From positions 3,492,595-3,556,594 of the forward strand of contig NC_041808.1 in assembly GCF_900964775.1 (NCBI RefSeq): a stretch of 64,000 bases of DNA. The letters run 5' to 3'. Under the pieces are notes generated by a model. It ran no database searches. It was not told where the DNA came from and saw nothing but the letters and a program-made list of their open reading frames with translations. The position numbers were made by a program, and so were the translations under genes. The stretch is from Scleropages formosus. Its lineage: Eukaryota > Chordata > Actinopteri > Osteoglossiformes > Osteoglossidae. Of the stretch, positions 1-13,004 are shown piece after piece (the first letter of the stretch is position 1; each line of letters begins with the position of its first letter).

Positions 1-139
1 TTTTCAATCTGGACATCTATTCGTTCTTGTTTCCGTGTCCCGGAATGGGACGGGCACGGTGGGGAACGAACCCGTCCCGTAGACGGGCGAACCCGCGAAA
101 GCAGAGTCGGGCGCCGGAGCGCGTCTGGTCGGCTCGAAC

Positions 140-294
140 CTGCAGCTCTCCACGAGCGCCTTGGCCTCGTCCAGCCGGGCGTCGGGCAGCAGCGCCGTGC
201 GGCAGTCCGTGATGCTGAAGAAGTGCCAGAGCCTCCCCATGAAGGTGCCCTGGTCCCAGCGGGGGGCGTCGATGTCGAAGCCGCCGAGCTCCAT
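140..294 (-). CDS. sfxn2: sideroflexin 2, first coding exon (gene runs off the left edge)
   Basis: Sideroflexins are multi-pass mitochondrial membrane proteins; SFXN2 is linked to mitochondrial iron and haem balance and the related SFXN1 carries serine. The exon encodes about 51 residues starting MELGGFDIDAPRWDQ and ending LVESCR. It closely matches the human SFXN2 N-terminus (GFNIDAPRWDQ, HFLNITD, VEKSR) and matches SFXN1 or SFXN5 less well. The ATG at 294 is chosen because it aligns with the family start; upstream in-frame codons have no conserved ATG. The donor reads CAG|GTTCGA at 140/139 and leaves the Arg codon split (phase 2). The remaining exons must lie left of position 1. A CAG acceptor just upstream of the ATG (near 327) suggests a non-coding first exon, with promoter in the CpG island at 1080-1580. 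The family is certain; paralogue 2 is very likely. Confidence 0.88.
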
Positions 295-1079
295 CGCCTC
301 TCGTCCTCGATCCCGTGACCCTGTGCTGCCGACGGAGCACACGGCGGACGCTTTGGTTAGAGGTCAGAGGTCGCCCTTGGAACCACCCAGGTGAGGGAGA
401 GAGAGCAGACAGCGGGGTGTTAAAATTTAACAGGGAAAGAGGCGAGCAGGTCGTCCAGGGGAGAGGAGGGGCTTTAGTGGTGGTGCTCGGGTCGGGTGGG
501 GGGTCGGTGTCCTCAAACGCTGTGGTGCAGGAGCGCTGTAAACCCAGTTACCACTTGTTAACCCCCCCGCAGGTTGAAGTAACGTGAGCCCCCCCAACAC
601 CAGCAAAGTTAATCGTGTGCTCGAACCCGGGTCCGTTGATCCCAGAGATGGTAGCCTAACCCTAACACAACCCCCCAACACGGACTCCTGGAAGCAGTAC
701 AGCCCCACACCGAGGACGTCAGCAATACGATACCAGATGGGCGTCTTCTGGGCCGTTACACCAGGAATTCAAACCCATCCCGCCCCCCAGGACTCACCCA
801 CAGAACCAGCTGGTGCTGCCAGCTGTCAGAGCCGCACCTGGTTGCCACAGACAGACGGAGAAGCTGATTCAGGAGCTCACCTGTAGCCCACTGCCTTTAC
901 CTATTCAATCATTCCGGGGGGGGGGTGTTCAGCGCGTGCTGGCGGGGGGGGGGTCAACTGCCCGGAGAAAGGCCCCAACCCACCAGCAGAGCTGCACGGT
1001 CACACAACTTGTCACACAACAACGACAACTTGTCTCACACACGGCGACCACGTGACCTTCCTAAGTTAACGTAACACGC

Positions 1080-1580
1080 CGCGGCACGAGCCCGATCGCA
1101 GTGCACGCGCTTCAGGGAACTCCGGCACCGGTACCTGCACCCCCTCACACCCTGTGCGACTGACTGTTACACAGTGTTACACACTCTCTCGCGGGAGCGC
1201 GTGTCGCGGCACTTCCGCACTCGCACGTCGACACGCACGCAGTGCAGCGCGCGCACGACGCAGGAGAGCTGCACGCGGAAACGACGTACCTTCACGCGGC
1301 GCGGTCCGGGCTGCGATCTGCAGAGCGATCCGAAGTGCGCGTGATGGACACGGACCGCCAGGTGCGCGCTCCCTGCCCAACCTGCCCCCCGAGGCCGGCG
1401 CGCGCGGAGCTGCTGGGAAGGCGCACGTGGCACTTCCAGCGCCAATGGCGCGCGTGAGGCGGATCCCCGAAGAGGGGGAGGGGCGTGGGCGCGCGCGCGC
1501 GCGTTCATTCAAGCGTGGCTGCAGCGAGGCGACAGATAAGTAGAGTAAAAATAATGTAAACGCGGCTCTCTCGGCCAAAC
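1080..1580 (-). promoter_or_regulatory. CpG island, probable sfxn2 promoter
   Basis: The stretch is dense in CpG and GC, contains a CCAAT box within GCGCCAATGGCGCG (about 1440) and ends in an alternating GC run near 1490-1503 that could adopt Z-DNA. It lies about 0.8-1.3 kb upstream of the sfxn2 start codon. In human the ARL3 and SFXN2 genes diverge from a shared promoter, but no arl3 exon was seen on the plus strand here. The promoter role is inferred from composition and position. Confidence 0.5.
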
Positions 1581-1969
1581 TTCGACTCGAGAAGTAGTGA
1601 AATACAGTCCACGTCCTGTTTTTGGTAGATTTTCAGATGGTGTCGTCGTCGTCATCATCATCATCATCATTATTAATTATCCAAATAAATAAATTCAAAA
1701 TGAAAGCCTGTTCACGTTGGACATGCTCTTCTGTGGTGTGTGTTCTGTGTGTGTATGTTGTGTTCTCCTTCACCTCTCCAGCTCTCCAGCATCTCCGGCG
1801 TCTTCATCACATCGAGCTCCAAGGATGAAGGATGATGGAGGGGTGAATGATGATGGAGGATGGATGAATTGTGATCATAAAGGAGGTTCTTCTCCTTACG
1901 CTATGCTGCCCACACCATGTTAAACTAGTTAACCTAGTTAAGTAGTGATTCTCCACCTGATGACTGATG

Positions 1970-3290
1970 GATGCACACAAACGACCCTCAGTTGGCGACA
2001 CGATTTGAAGAACAAACACCGTGTGTTCATGTAAACGTCAGTGGAAGAAGAAAACGTGATGTGAGATTGGTGGAAAGATTAATGTTCAGTGTCATATTCA
2101 TCTCCATTTCATGCACAACCTCCATCATCTCCATGTCCTCCACAGTCTCCATCATCTCTATCTCTTCCACAGTCTCTATCTTCTCTATTTCCTCCGCAAA
2201 TTCCATCACCTCCATTATCTCCACCACGTGCACTACCTCTGTCATCTCAAAGTCTTCCACTGTGTCCATCTCCTCCACAATTTTCATCATCTCTAATGCC
2301 TCCACATTCTTTATCAGCTCCCTCATTTCTGTAATCTCTATCACCTCCACCATCTCCATCATTTCCATCTCCCCCACAACTTCCATCATCTCAACCTCCT
2401 CCACAATTTCCATCAACTCCATCATCTCCATCCCCTTCACAAAATCCATCATTTCTGTCTCCTCTACAATCTCCATCATCTCAATGTCCTTCACTATCTC
2501 CATAATCCCTAACTCTTCCACAGTGTCCATCACCTCCACCATCTCCATCTCCACAATCTCCATCATCTCTAACGCCTCCACATTCCCCATCACCTCCATT
2601 ATCTCAATCTGCTCTACTATATCCATCTTATCTATCATCTTCATCTCCTCCACAATCTCCATCATCTCAATGTCCTCCACTATCTCTATCATCCCTAACA
2701 CTCCCACAGTGTCCATCATGTCCATCATCTCCGTCTGCTCCACAGTCTCCATCATCTTAATCTCCTCCACAATTTCCATCAACTCCATCATCTCTATCTC
2801 CTCCACTATCTCCGTCATCTCTAACTCCTCCACATTCTCCATCATCTCCATCTCCTCAAAAATCTCCATCATCTCCATCTCCTCCACTACCTCCATCAAC
2901 TCTATCTCCTGCACAATGTCCATCACCTCCATTGCCTCCATCACTTCCATTATCTCCATCTTCTCTGCAATTTCCATCACCTCCATCATCTCCATCCCTT
3001 CCACAATCTTCATTATTTCCATCTCTTCGATAATCTCCATCATCTCCATCTCCTCTACTACCTCCATCACCTCCTTCATCTCAATCATTTCCGACACCTC
3101 CATCATCTCCATGTCCTCCATCACTTCCGTCATCTCCACCTCTTCTACCATCTCCATTACCTCCATAATCTCTATCTCCTCCACAATCCCTATCATCTCC
3201 ATTTCCCGCATCACATCCATCAGCTCCATCTCCTCTTTCATCTCCATTTCCATTTTCATCCTCTCCATCTTCATCTCTGTCGTATCTCAC
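1970..3290. repeat. pyrimidine-rich TCCATCATC-type simple repeat, about 1.2 kb
   Basis: The plus strand is an imperfect array of TCC, ATC and CTCCATCAT blocks, almost lacking G; the minus strand is the GGAGATGAT complement. Because the repeat contains few stop triplets, frames on both strands stay open for over 400 codons and translate to Ser/Ile/Thr-rich or Met/Glu-rich strings. These are not proteins. Strand asymmetry of this length can favour triplex structures. Confidence 0.9.
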
Positions 3291-3384
3291 CTGTATTGGA
3301 CTCATGGGTCACTAATTACTACTAGTTACTACTTCATGGCAATAGTGTAGTAACCCTAACCTGTAACCAATCTGGTGTTACCAA

Positions 3385-3612
3385 CCTGTGTAATATATGT
3401 ACACTATCCCTGTGGTATAATATACAGTATGTAAACTACCCCAGTGGCATAATACACAACCCCTATTTCATAATACATGTTTACTTAACAAATAGCATAT
3501 GTTTACATACATTACACTGCTATGTTGTAATACATGCAAACTACCCCTGTGATATAATACATGTAAACTACTATGGTGTAATATATGTAAAGTACCCCTG
3601 TGGTAAGAGTTG
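3385..3612. repeat. degenerate AT-rich tandem repeat
   Basis: Variants of TGTAAACTACCCCTGTGGTA followed by TAATACA recur about every 35-45 bp, with much divergence. No coding signal is seen. Confidence 0.6.
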
Positions 3613-4974
3613 TTACCCATAATCTACCCCTGAGAAACACAATCCGTCAGAGGAAAATCTGGGGACTTGAGCCCCGATAATTCATCTTCCTGCATAACTT
3701 TTTGCCACAATTGACAGGATTACATGTATGTTACATGGGACACGGAGCATGTCGTTGAATCACACGCCTCCTAAGGTAACCGTGTCCTCACATGTCAAGC
3801 GCAAAGGGGGTGGTGTGTGACAGTACTGTGGGAAGGACCACTGTGTGCGATGGGTTTGCTTTCGATGGCTAATTTTGGTCTGAAAAACTCATTTGCATAA
3901 TTATCCCTGTCCTGTGAGCGAAGATGACGAGACAGCGGCTCTAGGGTTCAGCACACTGCACCACAAACATGGGACGAGCGCGGTAACTTTGCTCACCGAG
4001 GGCGGGCCGCAAGATCACATCTCCAAAGTACCACGCAGCGACAGGTCTGCACCCTGATCTACTCATCCCTTTTACCTCGGTGTGCGGCGAAAAAGTCGCT
4101 GGAGAAAACGGCATTGCGGGGAACCGGTGTGTGACCTTTGAGCGGCTCCCTCGTTGCCTCACCACCTCTTAATCCCAAATCCAGCTTTGTACGCATGTAA
4201 AATACGGGAAATTATAAACTGACTGTGATGTCATACGTAGCTTGTTGTCAGTAACAGTGAGGTTTTACTCTGTTTTACACTGTTTTTCTCCAGGCTGCTG
4301 TACAGATTAAAGGTGGCAATGTATGATCAAAGTGAAGAGGTGATATGTTAAGAAGAAAAAAGAGAGCGGCGATGGTCATACGTACAGCTAAACCATGGGA
4401 AAGAAGTCCACAAAGTTGTGCTGTTGGAGTGGGCGCTTGGTGACTCGTTGCCTGGCGACAGGCTGCTTGGTGACAGGGCCTGTTGTTAATCCAGCGGCCT
4501 CCGACTTGACAACCAGGATAACAGCACCCTGCTCACACTGCTGCCCTGAGTCACATCACACACACACACACACACAGCCCCACTGAAGCTACTGGCTGCC
4601 GATGATATTATCCCCAAATTGCACCGGTACACTTCACACAGGTACAAGCGGCCGGAGTGGAAAACCCTGCTATTTTACCATGCAATCACTCCATTGTGAC
4701 ACTGGGACTGAGGGTGGCCATGTTTAACCTGGTAAAAGTAGGCAGCATCACGCCGGTGAACCCAGACCTACCGGCTGCACCCAGGACCGGGGGCTCTGAG
4801 AGTGGGGTCGCCGCTCGCTGCGGCAAAGTCGCCGGTCAAAAAGAGCGCTGAAATTCTCACTGATGACAGAACAAAGGGAGATACCGCGTTTTGGCTGTAT
4901 TTTGTCCCTTTTTTGCCTGTACAGTACATTCACATTTACATGTACACACTTATCTGACACTCTTTACCAAAGCA
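3613..4974. other. no gene seen
   Basis: The only recognisable structure is a short CA run at about 4555-4577. Short open frames on both strands lack splice sites or recognisable motifs. Confidence 0.6.
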
Positions 4975-5168
4975 AAGCTCAAGGCGAGTTGTGTAGTGAT
5001 TGCAGCTGCTGCTTTTGGGTTGCAAGTTCAAATCCCCCCTCCTGCTGTCATACCCTTGAGCAAGGTATTTATGTCGAACTGCTCCAGTAAAAACTGTATG
5101 AAAGGGTACATAACAGAGTACCTTAACGCTGCAAGCAGCTTTGGAGAAAAGCGTCAGCTAAATAAATA
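4975..5168 (+). mobile_element. tRNA-derived SINE, family B
   Basis: An A-box-like head (TAGTGATTG) is followed by a B-box (AAGTTCAAATCC), then the family body CCCTTGAGCAAGGTA and the tail TTTGGAGAAAAGCGTCAGCT with AAATAAATAA. The same body and tail recur at many places in the window. The tail resembles fish L2-type LINE 3' ends, including the LINE at 63010-63668. Confidence 0.8.
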
Positions 5169-5459
5169 ACCGTACATGTCGGTACGGTTCATGCACAGCA
5201 AAGCGGGGGGAAACATTGCACTTTGGTTCTTCTCGGTTGCACGGATGCTCAGAGGCATGCAGTTGCGATAGTTCCGGAGTAGTTTGTGCCCCACGGGGTC
5301 GGGAGGAAGGGCAGTCATGGTGTCCTCCGAGGAGCCTCTCCAATGGAGATATCCTTCGCCCAAGGATGAGGTGCATTCTGTTAGAACACATTTAGGGACC
5401 TTAAACATGTGCTTCAGCCAGGACAGTCTTTGCTGAGGCTGCTTTTAAAATATACAGAT

Positions 5460-5672
5460 ATATTCCTTCAATGAAGCTGACATTTATCTCCATAGCAGTT
5501 TACAATGTTAATCTACTTACAGTTATTTACCCATTTATACAGATGGGTAATTTCACTGGAGCAATTCAGGGTAAGTAGCTTTTCACAGGCACTACAGACA
5601 AAGGTAGGAATCGAAGCTACAACCTTTGGGGTTGAAAGGCAGCAGCTCTAACCACTATGTTACCAGCTGCCC
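5460..5672 (-). mobile_element. SINE, family B, minus orientation
   Basis: Read on the minus strand it has the family B order: GTTAGAGCTGCTGCC head, a B-box-like segment, the lariat-like GGTAAGTAGC body and an AT-rich tail at 5460. It is moderately diverged. Confidence 0.7.
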
Positions 5673-5762
5673 TATTTGGACCTCTGAGACCTAAGAGGAG
5701 GCCAGTTTGAGAAGAATGGTAAAAATATTGTAATATTATAATGTCCTATATCCAGTACATAC

Positions 5763-5943
5763 TCACACACACATCATCTGAAACCATCTGTCCCATACAG
5801 GGTCGCGGGGAGCCGGAGCCTAACCCGGCAACACAGGTCGTAAGGCTGGAGGGGGAGGGGACACACCCAGGACGGGACGCCGGTCCATCGCAAGGCACCC
5901 CAAGCGGGACTCGAACCCCAGACCCACCGGAGAGCAGGACTCC
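5763..5943 (-). mobile_element. tRNA-derived SINE, family A, minus orientation
   Basis: On the minus strand it reads CCTGCTCTCCGGTGGGTCTG, then a B-box GGTTCGAGTCC, CTTGGGGTGCCTTGCGATGG and ends at a GACCCTGTATGGGACAG segment followed by (TG)n. The A-box head is not preserved. Other copies lie near 49.1, 53.2, 57.0 and 60.9 kb. Confidence 0.75.
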
Positions 5944-5949
5944 AATAGT

Positions 5950-6885
5950 CAGTGTATTATACTGTAATATAGACCCTTAGGTGAGGTGTGGGGCCAAATG
6001 TCCCTTCTGCCCCTCCCACCTCCCCCCTGCATATTTTTCCTTTTTTTCTTTTCATTTTCCCTCCCCCATATATATTGTATTTTTTCAGCCTCTTACTTTC
6101 AGCAGAATTCACATTACTATTATTATTATTATTATTTTTGCTCAATTTTTCGCTCCCCATTGCTAGCGCTGGCGAAGACGCCGAAGGCTGAACACGAAAA
6201 TGATGTCGCCTGACAGCGTGTGAAAAGGGAGAGACCTCCAGCGGGACACGAGTCGGTTTCATGAGCGACGTCCTCACACACGCACCTGAGGTTGTATAAA
6301 AAACCCACTCCGTGGTTAGATGCCAGTGACACGTTTTTTGACAGGAAATCCAGCTTTATTGATGGTGTTTATTTAGAAACCCGCTGCTCGCATTCCTTTG
6401 GCCTCCCTCCCGTGTCCTTTTACCGCACAGTGCTTTTACCACCTTTGTTCCAAATAGCTCAGGTGTATCATACAGTGGGGGGTGTAATGTGGCAGGACTA
6501 ACTGGTCTATTGTGAATGTGTAAGATGCCGTTCAGGTGGTAAATAGCATTGGAGCAGTTTTTTTTATTCATTTATACATTCACGTTGCCTCGAGATAAAA
6601 CAAATCCATACTTGCTTAAAAATTGAACATAAAACAATAGACATTCAGGGCAGGACATTAAAATGCTACATGCCATATAAACGGTCCATTAAAATAACGG
6701 AAGTAAAGGGTACAAAGCAAAGAAAAATATGATGTGTACTTCTTTAAAACAGAATAATAGACATTCAGCACAAGGCATTCGGGACAAAACCATCACCAGA
6801 ATATGGATGACCTACGAGGTGAAATCTCCTCTGCGAGAAAAATTAACATTTATACTCATATGAATTCTGGACACCTTGCTGGACA
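5950..6885. other. no gene seen; short ATT repeat
   Basis: An (ATT)n tract sits near 6116-6138. The remainder is AT-rich unique-looking sequence without coding features. Confidence 0.55.
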
Positions 6886-6889
6886 TCAG

Positions 6890-7690
6890 ACTGTTGGCTT
6901 GGTGTAAACACTGCCATTCTATTGGCTCAGTATAATCTCTGCCCTCCTACTGGTTTGGTGTAATCACTGCTGTCCTATTGATTTGACATAATCTCTGACA
7001 TTCTATTGGCTTAACATATTGTCTGCTGCCCTTTTGGCTCAATGCAGTTTCTGCCATCCTATTGGCTCCCTGTAATCACTGCTATCTTATTGATCTGTCA
7101 TAATCTGTAGCATCCTATTGGCTCAGTGTTCTTTCTGCTATCCTATTGGCTCAATGTATTGTCTTCTGCCCTTTTGGCTCAATGCAGTGTCTGCCATCCT
7201 ATTGGCTCAATGTAATCACTGCAATCCTATTGGCTCAATGCATTGTCTGTTATCCTATTGGCTTGGTGGAATCACTGCTATCCTATTGATCTGCCATAAT
7301 CTTTGGCATAATCTTTTGGCTCAATCTAATCACTGCTATCCTACTGGCTCTATGCGTTGTCTGTCATCGTATTGGCTCGGTGTAATCACTGCTGCCCTAT
7401 TGATCTGGTGTAATCTCTGGCATTCTATTGGCTCAGCGTTCTTTCTGCTATCCTATTGGCTCAATGCATTGGCTGTTATCTTATTGGCTTGGTGGAATCA
7501 CTGCTATCCTATTGATCTGGTGTAATCTCTGGCATTCTATTGGCTCAGCGTTCTTTCTGCTATCCTATTGGCTCAATGTATTGTCTGCTATCCTCCTGGC
7601 TTGGTGTAATCACTGCTATCCTATTGACTCTGCATAATAACTGCCATCCTATTGGCTCGGTGTAATTACTGCCACCCTACTGGCTCCCTG
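6890..7690. repeat. CCAAT-box minisatellite, about 28-bp units
   Basis: Roughly 28 imperfect units carry the core TGCTATCCTATTGGCTCA. At least 15 units keep ATTGGCT, the reverse complement of AGCCAAT, a near-consensus NF-Y (CCAAT) site. A higher-order period of 112 bp (four units) is visible: CATTCTATTGGCTCAGCG occurs at about 7420 and again at about 7532. Open frames across it are by-products of the repeat. Confidence 0.88.
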
Positions 7691-9611
7691 GTGCAACATG
7701 CTCAAGGATCTTTTAAGTGGGTTTTCCTCAAACCCGGGTGCTGTGGGCTCTGTACCATTTGACTTCCTTTTGCTCCCCAAAAGCGGGGCGATGGGTGTGC
7801 CCCTACACCGCCAAGCTTGGGTAGCTATGTAGCTATGGCAACTCCTGCGCAACATCCCTCTCATGCCGACACACACCTGTGCAACTTTGATCCGTTTGGT
7901 CTTTCCTCCCGCTTTTCTTTTCATCTTGTGTCTTACGTATTTTTCTTTTTTCGCCTCGCCCTGTATCCTATTTAGCCGGAGTGCTGCGATGCCTTCGCGG
8001 TGTGCCTGTGAAAGGGTAAAAATAGATGGTGAAATGAATAAATACCTTTTAAGCAGATGCCTTGCTTTGATGTGCGCCTCTGTTTGTTTGTGAATGTTAA
8101 TGTGCCTGCAGACTCTTATGTGCCTCTTGGCACGGGATTCAAAGCGCTGCCGGGGCTCCGCGCGTCGGCCGAGCAGCCTGACGACAGAAGGCGAAGGGAC
8201 CTTTCGGGACGACTTTTAATGTTTGCGAGGAGAACGAGATTTTCCTCACCGTCTCCACCTCGGATTCGGCGTTACCTGCAATTCCCTCCCTTTTCACACC
8301 ATCGCCAAAATCACCGGGGTCTTCCGAGGCTCACGGGCGAAGACTGACAGCGAGATGCCACAAAGGTTAGAGAAGAGGGTCTTCTGAAGGTCAGCGATGG
8401 TTTCGACGCCGGAGGGATCCTGCTGATCACAGTCCGCCGATCCGCACGGGGTCCCTCGCGCGGCCCCGCTCGTAGGGAACGAGAGCCAGTACTAAGAGCT
8501 CCGCCTCCTAGTTTTGTATGGAGAAAAATGGACCGAACCCCCTCCCTCTTTAGCCCGCTGGCGGATGTCTCGTCGACGCCTCATTTCCATTTACAAGTCA
8601 TCGGCACCGCACACATTGCCTGCACTCCTCCCACGTAGTTACCGAACCACGACTGGTTAGTTCTCGAACCGAAGCGTCCTTGAATCCGTGATCCTACACC
8701 ACCTCGGTAAAGTACAGTAATTACACAGTGGCCCTCCGAGCTAAAAAAAAAATCCCACAGCCGCTGAAGGGTGACTCGCTTCACTCCTACGGGGGCCGGT
8801 AAGTGAGTTAGGCCTCGGATCTAGGACGTGACCTCTGACCTCCTCTCATTGGCTGCTGCTGGGAGAATTTAATGCCAGACTCCGCCCACTTCCCGTCACA
8901 AAGCCAAACCCACATGGGGGCCGTTCCTGTTTGCCTCTCGGGGGGGGCGGGGCTTTCTTCAGGGTACAGCAGGAAGTGGTAGGTCATTAACTAACTCCCG
9001 AACCTCGAACTCGACCGCCTAGGTCATCACACTTTCGCACTTTACATTATTTATTTTTTAGGAGGGTATTTTCCGAAGCTACTTACTTATTTTATATTTT
9101 ACCGTTCCACATCTGGGAGGGGACGCTGCCCTGGAGCCGCGCCCGCCGCCCTCTCATCACATGTCCGGCTCCTTATCTGCCACAGCCTGGACGTGTACCG
9201 CGGTACACTTTGGAGGCAAAAGATTTGTTAGTCGGTTAAGAAACGCTTCTAAGGCCCACATCTCAGTTAGAGAAGCAGAGATGACCGCCATGCTGCGGTA
9301 AAGTACCACGGTGTCTCACAGCAGTGACATTGTGCCACGGAGCTCTTACAGAGCGGGACGGAAGGACAGGCATCGCAGATTGTGCGGTAGACCCTGGTCT
9401 TACAAACACCCCTCTTTCCACCACGATCCACACAGAAAGAGCCCGTCCGCACGCAGTCGATCACACGCGGTCATCCACGACACGGTCATTCACACATGTG
9501 TGCGCACCCTGCGACACACTCTGACCCAACAAGCATCCAATGTGTTCTGACATCATAACCGTGCTTTGGGTTTTTTTTTTTTTTTTGTTTTATGGGTGTC
9601 TTACCCAGGCT
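7691..9611. other. no gene seen
   Basis: Unique-looking sequence with GC-rich patches (8100-8480, 8930-8960) and a poly-T run at the right end (about 9568-9585). No exon with recognisable protein similarity was found on either strand. Confidence 0.5.
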
Positions 9612-9840
9612 GACCCAGAAGGTGGGATAGCGGTTAACGCTGCTGCCTTTGGACTCCAATGACCCGGCTTTAAATCCCATCTCCTATCTTAATACCCTTG
9701 ATCTGGACATGAACCCTAATTAAAATAGAGTATACAGTAAAAATATTACTCTGCGGTATAAATGGGTAAATCAGTGTAAGTAGCTGAACGTTGTAAGTTG
9801 CTTTGTAGATACATGTCTGCTGAAGAAACGCATGTAAAAA
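9612..9840 (+). mobile_element. SINE, family B, diverged
   Basis: The head ATAGCGGTTAACGCTGCTGC, a weak B-box, AATGGGTAAAT and a TTGTAAGTTGCTTTG tail follow the family B order. The tail is altered (TGCTGAAGAAACGCATG). Confidence 0.65.
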
Positions 9841-9849
9841 AATCACAAA

Positions 9850-10721
9850 ACCTTTAAATTCTTCAGACGCGGTTTTGGGTGCTGGATGATGGGCTTATAA
9901 ACAGCAGTGTAAAGGTAAGTAATTTTTTAATTTTTGGTGGCCTAGGAGCGCCACCGCGCACAGGATTTTCACGCTTCCCCGAGGAGGGGCATCTCGAGCC
10001 ATCAGCAGCGGGGACACGTGGGTAGAATGCAGGGGAGGAGCTGGATGCCGCTCGGAATGTTCTAGAAGGGTCCGGCTCCACAGCCCTGGTCCTCGCGCTT
10101 GAGGAAGGGCGAGAGCTCCGCCGGCTGTTCTCGCTCATCGTCCCGCGTGTCAATCACGCCGCCGCTGCAGCTCCCTCTCCCGCTGCCTGCGAGCGCTAAT
10201 AAAAAGCACGCGGTCGCAGGGGCGTAGGACTGGCGCAGGGGAGACGCCATTATGCACCCAGCCAGACACAAAGGCCCCTTAGCTGAAGCGCGGTCGAACC
10301 CCACCCCCCGCCCACCTCTGGGGGTAATGGGTGGCCCGGGCAGGGACAGGAGGACGCACTCGTGGCTCGGGAGAAGGAGAAGAAGACCTCCGGCCCACAC
10401 GGCGTTCCACGTGCCTGTGAAAGGCAACCGAGGACCCCGGGAATCAAACGCGCTAAGACCGCGGACAGCGGCCGCGTTCGACGCAGCCGAAAACGTCACC
10501 GCCGCTCAGCCGGACGTACGTGTCGAAAGCGGTTATTAAAGCGGTCGAGGCTCTGTTGTGTCGTTTTTCTTTTTCCTACTCAAAGGTACAAGAGCAGAAC
10601 CACCTCCCTCCACGAAGCAGTCCAGCTCCTCGCTCACCGTCCCCTCCCACACATTCCGGATATGGGGTCGCTGTTTATTTAAGTGATTGACTTGGTACGG
10701 TAGATTCTTGCGTGTGCGCGC

Positions 10722-10756
<35 letters not shown>

Positions 10757-12950
10757 AGATCTGAGCACCTCTTTTATCTTCACTAATACCGGAACCCATA
10801 TTTAATGCATCTGCGTGCGTCAGCATACTCCGCCGTGTCAGCGTGCGTTTGTGGACGCGCGCTCTCATCCCGTCTCGACTCTTTGTGAGTGTGTCGCTGC
10901 GTGTTTGTCGGGGGGAGCGCTCGAGTGCCGCTTCCTGTTTGCGCATTCCTCTCTGCGTGGGTGTGTGTGTGTGTGTGGGTGTGCGTGGCTGTGTGAGAGC
11001 GCCGCTGTCCACCTCTTCGGAGATACGAACACCTCCGCGCGTGTCGGCCTTCGCTCGAGGCATGCGCGCGAGGGGGGCGGAGCCTGGTGGCCCCGACAGC
11101 TGTGCGTTGCCGTGGCACCCCCCCACCCCGAACCCGGGTGAAGGTGTTTTATGGCCCCGGTTCTTTCCGTCGGGAATCCGGCAGCTGTTGCGCAGCTGCT
11201 GTTTGCTCAGAGCTGCCCCAGGGAGGCCTGGAGCTCAGCGCCCAGCTCCCCCCCGGCCCCACCCCGGACCCACCCCGGCCCCACCCCCACATGCCAGGAT
11301 TTCGTTTGAAAAGCTCCCCTGCTAATCAAAGACAGCGGCGGCCCCGGCGCAGCGCGTCGAATTCAAAACGAGGGCCCTACCTGTCAGTTTGAGCCTCCGT
11401 AATGAGTAAATGGAGACGGCGAGGGAGCGAGGGAGGAGGCGGAGGGCCTCGGTGTGCGGCTACCGCATTGTTCTCCGAGCACCACGGTGCCGCCGGCGTG
11501 AGAACAGGGTGCGAACGAGGCGCCCGATCGTACTCTTTCCTGCTTTATTTTATCGTACGCTAGCAGAAGCGGCAGGCCAGGAGCCAGTGCGGCTGTAAGC
11601 TGCCGTTCGGCCGACGACGGGAATCCGCCGCATTCTACCAGCTCGCGTCCAGGGACCCCACAGGGCTACGGGGGAATCGGACAGAAAGTTATTCCCCGAG
11701 CAGGAACAGCTCCCAACACTTTTGCTCTGATCGATAGAGAAGGTGACAAGAAGGACCCGGGGTGGACTGTGGTGCCAGTATGCCCCAGGCTCTTTCCCTC
11801 CAAAATGTGCAAAAATTTCCCTCCGAACTCAGCGCCCGACACGATGCGTTTTAAACTACTGCTAAACCACGTGTCTCACGGAGAAGCTGAACACGAGGAA
11901 ACTTTCCGAGGAGATGCCTGGAAATTCTGCAGTTATGTTTCTGAGATGTAGCTGCGAAGTTCTAGTCCCGTTAAATTTGTGACTCAGCATCTTTTTCCCC
12001 TCGTTTGTAGGCCTTAAAAATTTCAGAGGCCCCAGGCTCTGTGCCTGCAGTGCCTCATGGCAAACCCAGAAGTGGAAGTAACACGGGAACATACGGTTGG
12101 TCGTGGGGCAAGCGGAACCTCTTTGTGGACGGCTGCAAAGACTAGAACGTTTCCCCCAAAGCCATACTATGGTTCCACACGACTTGTGGCTCTTTGTACG
12201 GTTCCGCTGTCTGCTGAGGACTGAGGTCAGCTCTACCTTCATCATGTGGTCAAGAAGTTCACGTAGACCTGGCGTGGACTCCGTAGATTTCCGTTCGACA
12301 CCCGCAGTCCATGCGGACATAGGCTCTCGTGCCAACAGCGATGAACCTCAATCTACTCAGCAGAGGGACATAGGAAAAGCACTGGACCGCATGGGCTTCT
12401 CCACCACGGACAGGAAAACCTTCTGGACTCGCTGCGTTGTCTCATTTGTGTCTCTCCAGTTCGCAGTCATACGTTTGCGTCTGGAAGGATCTGAAAATAC
12501 ATAATTCAGCAGGCAGCCAAGTGGTTGAGGATCTGGCCCCGTGCCAAAGAGGCGGAGGTCGAAGGCAGAGGAGGGAAAAATCCGTCTCCGTAGGTGCAGA
12601 ACGGGGTGTGAGCCGGACCTCCGGAACGACCGAGCGGCACGCGAGCCGAGGGCTGAGCGTTCGGGCCTCTGGGCGGCGGTGAAAACGCAGCAGCTCATCG
12701 CTTTTCTCTCTTATCTCATATCTCTTCACGTCCAGTCCTTTGTGTGTACGTTTCTGTGGTGTGTGTGTGTGTGCGTGTGTGTGTGTGTGTGTTCAAGGGA
12801 GACGTGCAGTGAACATACAGAGGCGCTAAGATCAGAGCGAGAGGCAGTGCTGCTTCGCACCGGAGCTTCTCTCTAATGAGATTTCCCCTCCAAAAAAACT
12901 GCATGACCAAAAAACTTTGCCTTTTATCAGCATTCGCTGGCAGCGCGCAG

Positions 12951-13004
<54 letters not shown>

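Noticed and set aside
1971-3350. Open frames of 459 and 415 codons on opposite strands
   Set aside because: Both lie in the TCCATCATC-type repeat; translations are repetitive and the frames are open only because the repeat lacks stop triplets.
7118-7637. Open frames repeating FCYPIGSM and SYWLGG peptides
   Set aside because: They are translations of the 28-bp CCAAT minisatellite, not of a gene.
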